From Macquaria australasica (taxonomy: Eukaryota; Chordata; Actinopteri; Centrarchiformes; Percichthyidae): DNA of 64,000 nt. Under the pieces are notes generated by a model. That model did no database searches, was not told the DNA's origin, and saw only the letters and a list, made by a program, of their open reading frames with translations. Numbering within the stretch: the first letter of the stretch is position 1; the number at the start of each line of letters is the position of its first letter. The stretch lies in contig SEMN01000177.1 of the NCBI GenBank assembly GCA_005408345.1, positions 78,501 to 142,500 on the forward strand. The letters are read 5' to 3'. The translations under genes and the position numbers were made by a program. Shown here one piece after another: positions 46,050-58,140 of the stretch.

Positions 46050-47937
46050 TGCAGGAGTTGTTAAGGTTTGTTTTTAGCAGACAGGTTGAAGTTAACAAGG
46101 TGACAACAGAAGAGAGCAAGTGGCTTTTAATGCTGACACAACAGATTATTAATGAATCATTCTGTTCAGTGAGAATTAAATGAATCCTGATATGTGGTGT
46201 GATTGAGTTCCAGTCTTGTGCAGCTTTAAGAGAAAAAAATTGACTTAATTAATGACGACTTCTTGCTCTCTGTTCTATGTTGATTTTTATTATTTTATTT
46301 TTATATTATCTTATGCATCTCATCTTTACTCTTGCACTGTCATCAACATAGATTCATTCTCCTATAATTAGTTAAAATCCAAGCAGCTGCATGTTTGATA
46401 AGCTGGAGACAAATGAGTGATTTCTGTCTTTATTTACGATCCTCAGCTAAAGGAAACAAGATTGCACCACCGCAGTCACTTGTTAATTCTAAAAGAAAAA
46501 GTTAAAACACCTGCGATCCCTGGCTCCTCGTGTGTGTGTAAATCATAATTTGTTGCTAAAGTGAAATATAATGTGACTTTTTTTGTATTGCTTCTTTTTG
46601 TTTGTTATCTGGAGTCTGTCAGGTACAGTGACACTGAACTGTTGTTAAACCTGACAGTATATTAATGTTAACTGGTGATGAAGTTGTATCGTGTAATTTC
46701 AGGCAGTGCTTAATAATTTCTGTCCAAACGTTTGAATAAAACATGAAAAATGTCAAACTGTGTTGTGACTGTTTTTCCATGTTTCTGTGTTCAGATGTTG
46801 TAAAAGAAACAAACTACGTACAAACACACTTCTACACATGTGTTCTACTGCAACCTGTTTCTTGGCTGCTCGACAGCAGTTTGATGGATCTAAAACTTTG
46901 ATCGTCAGGATGTTAAAGTTGTTCCATAACTCTTTAAGCCTCTGATAACTTCTGGGACGATCACTCTGTCTCCATCCGTCATCAGAGGAGTTATCAGGAG
47001 GCGTTCGCTCATTTCAGTCAATACACACATTTAAATGTCTAGTCTTTGAATGTATATTATAATTATAATAGCCTGCAGGTCACTAACTCTGAGAACAAAT
47101 GTGATGATCAGTCTCATTCTGGCAGCATGAGACTGTTGATCAAATACTTTGTGAAGATTGATAACACGGGATGCACATATTTCATATTTTATAACAGTTT
47201 TAATATGACTTCAGTGTAACAGAAAATATTGTCTACTTATCAGACATTTCATGTGATGTCATTTCAACATAATGTCTTTAACACAACAAATGTAAAATTC
47301 AAGTGTTGTCCAAACTTCTTCGCTGTATCTGTGCTTCTGTCATGATATGAGTCAGAAATGGTGTTTGCAGCTGTAAATAGTTACCAAACTTTAGATAGAA
47401 GTTAGAAATGTTTCAAACATCATGTCCTGTTAAATAATGCAGGGAGGTGTGATTAAGGCTTATATTGTGCTAATCTATTTCTTTCAGTTTCTTGTATTTT
47501 TCTTCAATCTTAAATAAGCTCTAATCAACATTTACAAGCAGAACAGAGAGAGATCCAGACATGCGACGTTGGCTGCTGAAGTTTGTGCAGTAGGGGCTGT
47601 GTGTGTGTGTGTGTATTCTTGAAGTCTAACAAACGTGTTGAAAGCATTTCTTTCATCATATAAAAGTCATTAAAAAAAAATTCCCTGCTTGTCTTTTTTT
47701 TATTCACAAAAATAGTTAAAATGCCCAGTTAAAAATTACATCCACTTCTCCTCCCTCATTGAAAAATCCAGAATCTATAAATATGCAAATATTCTTCATT
47801 TCAACAGTTTCACTTCTGGATGCTAGGTGTTTCCTCCTTCAAGTTCGTTCTCAGTGTTTGTGCATTGGAGCCTTCAAGTGTTCCCATCACACTTGTGTAG
47901 CTGTAAAGTACCTTTAATATGGTCCAGCATATTGATA
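46050..47937. other. Intergenic, no gene seen
   Basis: AT-rich. Contains the gene B candidate polyadenylation site and a (GT)n run at about 47599-47614. No exon recognised. Confidence 0.5.
46735..46740 (+). terminator. Polyadenylation signal, probably Ig gene B
   Basis: TTTGAATAAAACATG is followed by a GT-rich stretch (CTGTGTTGTGACTGTTTTT), a good cleavage context. No other plus-strand gene lies between the gene B stop at 45429 and this point. Confidence 0.5.
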
Positions 47938-47939
47938 TA

Positions 47940-49307
47940 CAGTGCATCCGGAAAGTATTTACAGCGCTTCACTTTTTCCACTTTGCCATGAAGCTCAAAT
48001 TGAGCTCAGGTGCATCCTATTTCCACTGATCATCCTTGAGATGTTCCTACAGCTTAATTGGAGTCCACCTGCGGTAAATTCAGTTGATTGGACATGATTT
48101 GGAAAGGCACACACCAAGCATGAAGTCAAAGGAATTGTCTGTAGACCTCTGAGACAGGATTGTCTCGAGGCACAAATCTGGGGAAGGGTACAGAAAAATA
48201 TCTGCTGCTTTGCACAGTGGCCTCTATCATCCGTAAATGGAAGAAGTTCGGAACCACCAGGACTCTTCCCACAGCTGGTCGGCCGTCTAAACTGAGCGAT
48301 CGGGGGAGAAGGGACCAAGAACCCGATGGTCACTCTGTCAGAGCTACAGCATTCCTCTGTGGAGAGAGGAGAACCTTCCAAAAGGACAACCATCTCTGCA
48401 GCAATCCACCAATCAGGCCTGTATGGTAGAGTGGCCAGACGGAAGCCACTCCTTAGTAAAAGGCACATGGCAGCCCGCCTGGAGTTTGTCCTGAAGGACG
48501 CTCAGACCATGAGAAACAAAATTCTCTGGTCTGATGAGACAAAGATTGAACTCTTTAGCGTGAATGCCAGGCATCATGTTTGGAGGAAACCAGGCACCGC
48601 TCACCACCAGGCCAATACCATCCCTACAGTGAAGCATGGTGGTGACAGCATCATGCTGTGGGGATGTTTTTCAGCGGCAGGAACTGGGAGACTAGTCAGG
48701 ATAGAGGGAAAGATGAATGCAGCAATGTACAGAGACATCCTGGATGAAAACCTGCTCCAGAGCGCTCTTGACCTCAGACTGGGGCGACGGTTCATCTTTC
48801 AGCAGGACAAAGACCCTAAGCACACAGCCGAGATATCAAAGGAGTGGCTTCAGGACAACTCTGTGAATGTCCTTGAGTGGCCCAGCCAGAGCCCAGACTT
48901 GAATCTGCTTGAACATCTCTGGAGAGATCTGAAAATGTCTGTGCACCGACCCCTATCCAACCTGATGGAGCTTGAGAGGTGCTGCAAAGAGGAATGGGTG
49001 AAGCTGCCCAAAGGTAGGTGTGCCAAGCTTGTGGCATCATTCAAAAAGACTTGAGGCTGTAATTGTTGCCAAAGGTGCATCAACAAAGTATTGAGCAAAG
49101 ACTGTGAATACTTTATGTATGTGATTTCTTAGTTTCTTATTTTTAATAAACTTGCAGAAATCTCAAACTTTGTCATTCATGTTGTCATTATTGGGTATTG
49201 TGTGTAGAATTTTGAGGACAAAAATGCCTTTATTCCATTTTGGAATAAGGCTGTAACATAACAATGTGGAAAAAATGAAGTGCTGTGAATACTTTCTGGA
49301 TGCACTA
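47940..49307 (+). mobile_element. Near-complete Tc1-like transposon, 1.37 kb
   Basis: The left end CAGTGCATCCGGAAAGTATT and the complement of the right end TAGTGCATCCAGAAAGTATT form inverted repeats that continue through CACTTTTTCCAC/CATTTTTTCCAC. Both sides are flanked by TA. The transposase inside is broken by a frameshift at about 48320. The part before it (48160-48320) holds the helix-turn-helix phrase TVASIIRKWKKFGTTRTLPT, then AGRPSKLS. The part after (48326-49054) holds the catalytic domain. The DD34E triad is intact: WSDETK, then QQDKDP, then NLLEHLW. The left subterminal region looks shortened. The copy cannot make a full protein but its ends may still be usable. Confidence 0.9.
48326..49054 (+). 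pseudogene. Tc1 transposase, catalytic part (frameshifted N-terminus)
   Basis: A 242-codon open frame encodes the second DNA-binding half (TTISAAIHQSGLYGRVARRK, then PLLSKRHMAARLEF) and the full DDE domain. The catalytic D, D and E are present with 34 residues between the second and third. The Gly-rich box (KHGGDSIMLWGCFSAAGTG) is normal. The first helix-turn-helix lies upstream in another frame, so the gene is non-functional as it stands. The frame ends GRCAKLVASFKKT just before the right terminal region. Confidence 0.85.
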
Positions 49308-49667
49308 TATACTGTATATTATATGCTGTAACTTTTCATATCACAGATGATACACATCTGAAGCCTCAACTAGACGCTGCATTTTGTAAAGGGTCACAGC
49401 CAGAAAGATTGGTAAACAGTGGTTTAATATTTAACAATGTCTTATATTTTATAAACTTGTTAAGAAATCTTAATCTGAAAAGTAACTCGTAATTTTATTT
49501 GTCACAAATGTAGGCGAGTAAAAAGTACAATATTTCCCTGTGAAATGTGGTGCAAGTGTAAAGTATCATGTGAAGCAGTGTTGCTGAAATAACTTCACCT
49601 TTAGCTCCTCCGTCCTCAGCCACTAAGACCCCCAACAGAAACACACACATGAGTGTAAAGTGAGATT

Positions 49668-49673
49668 TTTATT
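49668..49673 (-). terminator. Polyadenylation signal of psmf1
   Basis: TTTATT on the plus strand is AATAAA for psmf1. It lies about 660 bases beyond the stop codon (50334-50336), a reasonable 3' UTR length with no other gene between. Confidence 0.55.
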
Positions 49674-50333
49674 AAGAGTATTTTGGCTGAGATATTTCAT
49701 CAACAACAATCCACGCCTAAACTGTAAAGAACCATATTTCAAGCTTTTCTAACGTATCCAACAGAAGTACAAGACATTTAAAGATTTTTTTTAAAGAATA
49801 AATTATAACTACAAGATGCAGAAACGCAGACATCAGCTGCTGTGTTGATCGCTGCTGCCTTTCACTTGCGTTACAACCTCCCGACCCGCTAATGCTCCCT
49901 GCTGGCTGCCCAAATGTTTCCTCGCTGCTTCTGCTTCAAAATACTAATAAAGCTCACAAATGTCCAGACTTTCAGATGAGTTTGTGACGAATAAGTACAT
50001 CACAGTTTAACTTTCAGTCCAACATAAAGTCTGACATCAAAACCATCTTTTATTTCAAGCTGAATGAGCGACTTGAGTGTGCTGACGTGTATCGAACACC
50101 AATTTTACATCAAGAGGAGGGTACTTCTCCATAACTTATATACATGAGTTATACATTAGTTGTATGAAATGAACAATTAGAAAACAAACCCTCTTCCTCA
50201 ACAACTGGAGAAAATAAAAAGCAAAACATTTTATTTCATTTTCGTGCCACTAAACCGGATCAAACCGGTCCTATTGGCTAGAGGACAGGATGCAGCAAAC
50301 AGGAAGTAGAAAAGCAGGAAACGCTGCCGGGCA

Positions 50334-52905
50334 CTACATGAACATATCGTCATAGCCAGGCGGGGGCATGTGGTCTGGATCCGGCCTAAAAAAGACAACA
50401 CAGACACACGGCGCCATCATCACATTTTCACTCGCCAACTAGTATTGACACGCAACACTCTCCACCTGGTAAGTTAATGTAACAGTGAGAGACAAAGAGG
50501 ACGGGTTCATGTTGTTTCAAGCCTGTCTTAATACCATTAACGAGTTATTGATCACTGCTGTTCATACTGGCTGTGAAGGGATCTTTTCCTAAGGTGACTT
50601 CGGTCAAAGTCCTCAACCGAAGCTGGTTTGAGTCTTCAGCAGTCTCAGTTGGTCAAATCAAGTTGGCATCTTAAAAGCTACCAGGCCTGCAAACCTAAGG
50701 GATGAAAAAGGTGATGCTATGTTTGCTGAGCTACACATCGCCATGGTTACAGCAACTGAAAACCGGTTGTACCACAAACACGTGGTCAGGTGTGCAGGTG
50801 TGTCTGTGATTTTCCCGGGCGGAGGCAACGAAACGCTGTCTGGGGAAAAACACATTTCACACTAAAACGACCATAACTGTGAAAAAGCTTCAGCTAAACT
50901 TAAGAATCCACTTTTACTTTTATCACGTTAGGAAGGGATCACTCTGCTGCCTTTCAGTGCACACGTGGCCATGAGAGTGTTGTTTTAAGACACTTGGAAA
51001 AATGTGAACGTATCCTTTAAGAGGACAGACAGAGGTGTGTGTGTGTGTGTGTGTGTGTGTGACTCACCCTGGTCTGCGTTGTCCGACTGGTCCAAACGGG
51101 TCGAAGCGAGCCCCCGGGGGAACAGCTCCGGGAGGCAGGATGTCTGGTATGCCGCTAGACGGGTCAAAACCAGAGCGAGGATACCCCGACCTCAACGGGT
51201 CGACTATCATCCCGCCACCGCCGCGAGACCTGGGGGGGGGGGGGCAGAGAATAGTGAAGGAGGGGGGAGGATAAATCAGCGTTCGTACAGCTTTTTAAGA
51301 GGAAAATTCAAGCACTTTCAAGGTACCTTAACCACAAATTTCCAGACTCTCGAAGCCTTTAACATCACGTAAATTTTTACTACAAATGAAATTACGAAAA
51401 ATAAAGTTTACAGAATTCCTTTATACCCACAGCAATCAAAGTATACTGTCACTGTTTTTTACCAGCTGTTCATATTAACTTTGATTGTGTGTATTGATCA
51501 GGATTATTAAAAGCTTCCTTATTTCAAGAGTAAGGGGTCAACAGAGGACTTATCCAGCTCTGAATGACGAGTGAACACAAGAAAAGAACTTTCCTTTTAG
51601 ATTAGGTTGAAAATCAAGCATTTCCTCAAGGAGTGTATTCAAATTCAAGCATTTTCCTAACCTTGAAAACATATCAGTTAAAATTAAGCTTTGTACGAAC
51701 CCTGATAAATGAGGAGAAAATGTGTTTCTTATCTTTTCTTTCAGTCACTTTTTCCTCTTAATTTCAGTTGAGTGGATGTTTTATTATTTGGCATGACACT
51801 GATATTCAAAGAGTTCAAACCAGTAAGAACATCAGGGAGAGGCAGGACGTGAAGGAGACAAAGTTTTTATTTGAGCCCGTTTTTCAAGGATGGTAAATCA
51901 GAAGCTATTTTGACATAACAATAAAGGAGGGATAATACGTAACACGTATGTTCCAAGATAATAATGGCTAAAATAATAAAGCCATATGTGATCAAATTAA
52001 AAACATAATTAGTTGATTTACCTATATAAGAAAATGAAGGCATTATTCCATTGATATGTACTTAGAAATAGCAGTCTCTGTGATTTAATCATGTGCAAAC
52101 AATCAACATATTTTGCAGTTTAAATGAACCTTGATTATCAATGATTTAAAACGTAATCTCGGGGTTCGACAAAAAGTTGTGGTCACCAAATACTCCATGT
52201 AGGTGGCCACCAAGTTTTATCCCGACACTGCGAACCTTCGCCAAAGCAACGTTTCATTTGCACAAACATCCCGATTCCTTCGCAGAGGCATGGGCAGGGG
52301 TGGGTTCGATAAAGACAGACTGAGAGAATATATGTACCATATGTTTATACAGAGCTTGAGTTTTCAATTTAAATACATTATTATAAAATATATTTTCATT
52401 CTGTTAATGTCTTTTCATTTATTGGAGTGTCACAGTTGAGGAAGGCTGTGTTAAGTTGCCTTTTCTTTATTGGTTTGACATAACTTCACATTTGGGCCAC
52501 CAAAAATGTACTTGGGCCACCAAATTTAGGGGCTTGGTAGCCCGTGGGGCCAGTGCTTAAAAATATTAGCATCTATCCCTGAATATAATGCAGGACACTC
52601 CCTGTTGAAGGGCAATAAAAAGTGTTAAGACTAAACACATTTTCTCTACAGTGTGCATCCTGACGTTATGATATTTGTGGTTAAAAACTAATCCTCTGTC
52701 TGTCTGTCTGTCTGTCTGCTGCGTGCTCTGACTGTTCATCACCAAATCCCAGATTAGAACAAAACCGCACACTGATGCTTAAATATAGATCTGAAAGTAA
52801 AATCATTTGTAGGATTTATTATGAGGGCGAGAGGTTAGACTCACCCAAAGGGATCCAGATCTGCTCCTCCAGCTGCAAACGGAGGGAGCATGGGACTGGG
52901 CCTGC

Positions 52906-52962
<57 letters not shown>

Positions 52963-54646
52963 TAGACCAATAAGGTGATATGGGAACGCTGTGGAGTCTC
53001 TGTAAGCAGCAGAATATTAAACAAACTGTAATCGTGCTACAGCTTCTTGGCTTAAACGAGTATCCAGTGCAATGCAATAATCAAGACGTGAGGACACAAA
53101 ACAACGGATGATTTGTTGAAGCTGTTGGAAAAATAAGAAAATAGTTTATCAATGTTTCTTAACTGAAAATAACCGATTTAATGTTTCTCAAAGTTCAACT
53201 GGAAATCAACTTTGAGTTAGTAGACAGGGAAACTAAGAGTTTCGTACAGGACCTAATGCAGCACACAGACACAGATGAATGTGAGGTTCGTAACTGCACA
53301 GAAAATGTTGAGCAGGTACTGTTAGGATGTAAAAAGCATAATGTTGAAAGAGGGAGATTTAAGGGTAATAGAAACTGAAGTATTAAAGGGTTGTGGGAGG
53401 TAGGGAGGGCTTTATTTCAGTATCTTAGGGAAGCAGGTCTAATATCCAGATTATAATTATCGATTATTCAATATATTATCAAATAGACAAAAAAGTGGCA
53501 TCCTCTTTCTTTTCTTAAACACTTTTCCGTGACCTCGAAGGAAAACGTCATGAGGTCGAGGAAAAATCACGGAGGTTTGCAGCCCGCCATTAAACGAGGA
53601 AGAAGAATCCAAAAAACGTCAAGATCCGATGATGAACAATTTAGATATTTGTAGAGCTGAAACGAATTTGCTGCGTTTCTTTGTTTTATGTGATAATAAA
53701 GATCTTTGACCTTGTTGGTCGGACAAATCAAGACTCAGATGGGCATTTTTTCACTATTCTCTTAACAATTTATTGACCACTCGATTAATGGAGGAAAGAT
53801 TAACCATTAATGAAGATGATCGTTAGCGGCAGCCCCTCCTGTCATCCGTCTTTTGCTCTTTGCTGATGCAGTGACCCAGAATCCACACACAGATCACTAA
53901 AGTTTAATTTTTCAGAAACCTAATCCTAAAGCTCAACGTTTTACATGATTTATCCCATTCGTAATCCCAGTTATCTTATTAGTAATTCTAATTATTCACA
54001 GTGAACCTCACAGACAGGCCTGAGTCTGCTCTCTGGTGGACACCACCATCCATCCCACCTTCATCTGCTTCAGCGTCTCTCCATCTTTTCTATGCTGTCC
54101 ATTTCTCTCCCTCTCCACTCTCATCTTTCAGACCTCCACCTCCTCCTCCTCCTCCCGGTCTCTAGTTCCTGTTTTCCCACACTTTCTGCTGCTCTGACTC
54201 AGTTTTTTCTTTCTCATTCATCATTCCTTGTCTCTCTGCATCTCTTTCCCTCCTCTCTCCCTCTTTTTCTTATTTTCTCTCCCTTTACGTCTTCTCTCTC
54301 TGATTTTGGTTTACTCTCTCTCTCCATCTGTCATTGTTTTCATCTCATCCTCCTCCATCCTCCTCCTCTCTCTCTCCATCTCTCTGAGGACATGGAGGCG
54401 ACAGCAGCGAGGTCGATAAAGTGCTGACATCACCTCGCATCTCATCTGATCGGGTCACAGCTAAGAGGACGGGGGAGGAAGGGGGGGGGGGCAGATGAGA
54501 CGGGGAGTGAAAAACAGAGTGACTGAATCTCTCACACACACACACACACACACACACACGCTCCGCCCTCGTTCACTCTCTGCTGTTGACCAACAGCTCC
54601 TCTGTCTAGACTTTTTACATGGCACAAAGTCAGCACATCCAGAGAG

Positions 54647-54698
<52 letters not shown>

Positions 54699-57600
54699 TG
54701 TGGTGTGGTGTGGTGTGGGGATGGAGACGCGTCGTCCATCTTTATACACAGTCTGTGGCTTGACCCCACAGATGTAGTGCGTCAGGAACTAAAATGGCTA
54801 TCGGGCGTGACGATTGATGGTGGACGACAACCGTCCTGGCAGAAAGGTTCAAGGTACATTTATTTGTCATTCCACAACACAGGGCTGCACAAATTTATTA
54901 AAGACAAGCATGTCAGAATTGTTGGTCTTCTCCCGTCGGGTACGACAAATTCCACGACGTGTTGCATGATGTTGACCAACAGGAGTACAGAGCGCTCTTC
55001 AGCTGTAAACATGGTGAAGCGAAAGAGGAACGATGTTGTTGGTGCTGCGAGGTGGAACAGGTGGAAAAGGTCACTGTCCTTAGCATACACGCTGCTTCGG
55101 ACGCCGTTGTTTGTTTACATTCTTGTTCCCGGAAGTCGGTCCGTAGCACCTCCTTTCTGATCACATCACGCAACTTGTGAAAGACAGCAAGCCACGACTG
55201 GTCGCGGACCAACGTGTAGTCTGTCTCTGCCAAGTCACGGCAAGAATTTATGACTCTATAATCACCTAATCTGACACAGTGACGAAACCCGGCATTAATC
55301 ACTTTCAGGCTCTATAAGAATACTTTCTGTGTGGAGGCAAGTTTGGAGGGTAAGATTTTTGGCATAAACAGACAGACAGCTTCCTGTCACTACCTACCAG
55401 TGTGGCTGAGATCCCTGGCGAGGATGTCTGTTGGGGATGCGGAGAGGGTCGCTGTCTTCTCCTCTTCGTCTCTGCTCCTCCTCCTCCTCCTCCTCCCTCC
55501 GACTCTTCTTCTCTGCCGTCTGGCCTGTCGGTCTGTCCTGGGAGGGCAGCAGCTGAGTCTTCACCTTCTCTGACAAACTGTCTGCATCCTTGAACACACT
55601 GCAAAAAACAGCTTGTTAAGTTGGCAAAGCCTCTTTTTCTGTCTTGTTTCGAGTCCGGTACTTTCTGATAGAACTACAAACACTATCAAGAAAAACCAAC
55701 AGGCATCAGCTCTTCATCAGACTGTTTCACTTCCATATTGGCTGTTCACAGAATAACAGCATGCATTATAATCAAAATGCCAGAAGACAACATACAAGTC
55801 CCAGCTCTTCACCACCAGTGAACAAATGCAGGTATTGTTCACAGTGGCCAATAAAATGAGCCCCCGAACCATTATGACAAAACAAAGAATCACACACCAA
55901 CCTGTCAAATGTGCGCAACTGGTCGGCATCCACGTGATCGCTGATGTTTACCGTCAAGTCTGACACCTGCTGTGTGCTGGAGTTCTTCACACACAAACAC
56001 ATACAGAGTGCGTGCATTACAAAGACAGAAACAGAGAAACACACAAGCAAAAGATCAATACCTAATAACCAAATATAACCACTGAGTTCTTATGCCAGAG
56101 CCATAACTACACTAAACAAAATTTGAACATTTTTTTTTTTTTTGGGAAAATAATTCACGGTGCAATATTAAGGGATTGTGCAATACCTGCAGAATGTTAA
56201 TGTTTTTGTGTGAGGTATGTGTTTTATTTATTTATTGCTTATTTAGTATTGTTTTACTTATTTATTATTGTTTAGCACCTGGAAGATTGCATTTTAATTC
56301 TGTTGTACCTGTACAATGACAATAAAGACAATCGATTCTACTCTATTCTGAAATCTGATCCCAACATATCAGGCCAACAGTAAACTGAACAGAGTAAGCA
56401 TCTGAAAATCTTGTTTTTGCTGACCTCCAGTGGTCAGTACACTGTGACTGTAACACTCGCACTTACAAGTAGAGCACAGTATCTGGGGAACTTCAGTGTT
56501 TAGTGACAGAACAGTTCCACAGACAGACCCAACTGAGGTTTCTTGAGAAAAAAGACCAAGTCGAGAATAACGTTGAACCGCAAGAACACAAGTAAGCAGT
56601 GATCCGGCTGCATCGCAGTTCAACAGGTGTAGATACTGTATGTTTGCAGGAGATGTGTGCTAAATCCTCCAGCGTTCAACTAATCGAGATGTGGATGTTC
56701 GAGGGCCTCACTCACTATAGACAGCTCGTAATACAGGGGAGAAAAAAAGCACCCTGGCCCTAAGTAAAGGCTTTGAGGGGTGTGGGGACTTTTTGCTGCT
56801 CCCAATTCTTCTTTTCCACATGGACACGACAACGTTTCCACCACAGGTGTAGTTTTGTGCAGATAATTGTTACCCAGCACCTGCAAAGGATTTACAGATG
56901 TGCACGTGCTTCCTGAAAAACTGACTTTTACTTTCCGTTGCAGTGACTGGAGCGCGTTCTCCCTGACCTTACCTACGTGGCGTTTTCGAAACACATCTGT
57001 AAAAAAGGTGGTGGGGTTCACAGTGGGCACATTTCCCTACACGTCTGTCAGGTGTGCCTACCATCAGGTTGAAGATCAAGGTGGAGTCGACGGCGATGGC
57101 TTTGAGCAGCAGTTGGGTTTCACTGCCTGTGGCTTTATACCGCAGACTGTACAATTCCTTGTTGCTGCTCCAGTCTGCAGGCAGCAGCTCTGACTTCCTG
57201 TCACCGCTGCGGGGCTGGAGGTCACAGGGAGACACAGAGAGAGAGAGGACATAACAACAGCGTCAGGACAAACCCATCGGAGATGTTTTAGTATGACCGG
57301 TGGCCCCAAAACTAGGTTAGCTAGCTGCAGATGACGCGGCAGTTTTGGCGCTCGTCGTAATATCTCTATTTTAAAACAACTGCTGGCTGTTTCTGCATCA
57401 AACGCGACAGCTCGGTGAAACAAAGCTAAGATATGTTTAGCAAACTATTTTACAGTTCGCTATAACGTCAGTAACATACGGTGGGGGGGCTCATTTAGGA
57501 AGCTAACGCTAATCTAAACTGAGCAGGCGGCCAGGTAACGAGGGCAGAACTGCATCGAAAAACTGACAGTTTAATTTCTTCCTGAAGACCACAGGTCAAT

Positions 57601-58069
57601 AACCTCGGTAAAAACAGACCCAAAGTCTTAACCTGAACAGTTGAGGGCCCTTCTTCAATTCGGTGTATAACTAATTCACAAAGCAGCAGGTATTTTGCTG
57701 AAAATCCAGTTCAGCTTCTGTTAAAGCCATGACCCTCTTCGCACGAGTTCTGTCAAACGGACAGCAGCGGAAACATTGGTTTTATTATTAATATTTCCCC
57801 CCCAAAGAAATAAGGCTTGCGATGTTGAATAACGACCAGGCTGGCGTTAAACGGCAGATTTTTGAACGGAGTTTGGCGCAACGTTGTCATCACATCAGAA
57901 GTAGCAGTTAGCTTACGTTGTTTTAGCTCATTTAACTCACCTCGTCTCCAGACCCGACACACCTGTATCCGCTCTTTATCATTTCCCAGTGAACGAAACA
58001 CACCACGGCGTCCTGTGGACAGCTAATACTGCCACCCACACAGGCATACAACACCTCTAAACCTGCCAT
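50334..58069 (-). CDS. psmf1: Proteasome inhibitor PI31 subunit (7 coding exons, spliced)
   Basis: Exons in gene order: 57941-58069, 57062-57214, 55902-55984, 55398-55598, 52845-52901, 51068-51229, 50334-50385. All borders are GT-AG and the sum is 837 bases, 278 aa plus stop; human PI31 is 271 aa. The N-terminus MAGLEVLYACVGGSISCPQD begins the FP domain (about residues 1-150), which mediates binding to F-box proteins such as Fbxo7. KSELLPADWSSNKELYSLRY matches human closely. The C-terminal half is the Pro/Gly-rich proteasome-binding region: DLDPFG, then GGMIVDPLRSGYPRSGFDPS, then LPPGAVPPGARFDPFGP. The last exon encodes PDPDHMPPPGYDDMFM. PI31 binds the 20S proteasome and acts in its regulation and transport. 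Exon 4 has an added Glu-rich run (REEEEEEEQRRR). Several splice sites sit against simple repeats (see findings). Confidence 0.97.
51035..51061. repeat. (GT)n next to the psmf1 exon 6 donor
   Basis: On the psmf1 strand this is a (CA)13 run starting eight bases after the exon end (donor GTGAGTC followed by ACACAC). CA runs near donors are known hnRNP L binding sites. Confidence 0.9.
52150..52585. repeat. GGCCACCAA dispersed repeat in psmf1 intron 5
   Basis: Inverted relative of 35756-36174. Shared text includes GGGGCTTGGTAGCCCGTGGG, then GCCAGTGCTTAAAAATATTA. The left part has further GGTGGCCACCAAG text. Non-coding, class unknown. Confidence 0.6.
52907..52960. repeat. (AC)27 forming the psmf1 exon 5 acceptor tract
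   Basis: On the psmf1 strand this is (GT)27 followed at once by TGCAG and the exon. It replaces the usual polypyrimidine tract. See the separate finding. Confidence 0.95.
53653..53836. repeat. AGAGCTG / CAGCCCC inverted-end repeat in psmf1 intron 4-5 region
   Basis: A short member of the AGGGCTGCAACTAACGATT family with termini AGAGCTGAAACGAATTTG and, complemented, GGGGCTGCCGCTAACGATC. It lies in psmf1 intron 4 and is non-coding. Confidence 0.55.
54060..54395. repeat. Long pyrimidine-rich tract (polypurine on psmf1 strand)
   Basis: About 330 bases are almost all C and T, with runs such as CCTCCTCCTCCTCCTCCC and TCTCTCTCTCTCC. It gives spurious open frames on the plus strand. In the psmf1 transcript the run is purine-rich. 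Confidence 0.8.
54535..54713. repeat. Paired (AC)n and (GT)n microsatellites
   Basis: (AC)n at about 54535-54559 is followed by (GT)n at about 54649-54697 and GTGTG/GTGGT text to 54713. The two runs are complementary and could form a hairpin in the psmf1 pre-mRNA with a loop of about 90 bases. Confidence 0.85.
54780..55320 (-). repeat. Unclassified element-like segment in psmf1 intron 4
   Basis: The phrase AAGGTTCAAGGTACATTTAT, then TTGTCATTCCACAACACAGG, is typical of the 3' end of a fish retroelement in reverse orientation. A 129-codon minus-strand frame follows (54913-55302), with no domain that I recognise. This probably represents a degenerate mobile element. Confidence 0.4.
56150..56346 (+). 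repeat. Retroelement 3' tail in psmf1 intron 2
   Basis: GTGCAATACCTGCAG, then TTTATTTATTTATTGCTTAT, then CTGTTGTACCTGTACAATGA, then CAATAAAGACAATCGATTCT and (ACTCTATTCT). This ends like a fish LINE or SINE: a stem, CAATAAAG, and a short tail repeat. No RT sequence precedes it. Confidence 0.45.
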
Positions 58070-58140
58070 GGTCCTCGTATATAAAGACTACAACAACATC
58101 AAGGCAGCTTCTGGTCGAGAAAAGAAAACGAAAGTCGGCG

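Noticed and set aside
48326..49054. Functional host-domesticated transposase
   Set aside because: It sits inside its own inverted repeats with TA flanks and has a frameshift at the N-terminus, so it is an ordinary dead transposon gene.
54092..54427. 111-codon Ser/Leu/Phe-rich frame
   Set aside because: Translation of a polypyrimidine tract inside a psmf1 intron.
54495..55160. 221-codon frame with Thr-His and Cys-Val repeats
   Set aside because: Driven by the (AC)n and (GT)n runs within psmf1 intron 4.
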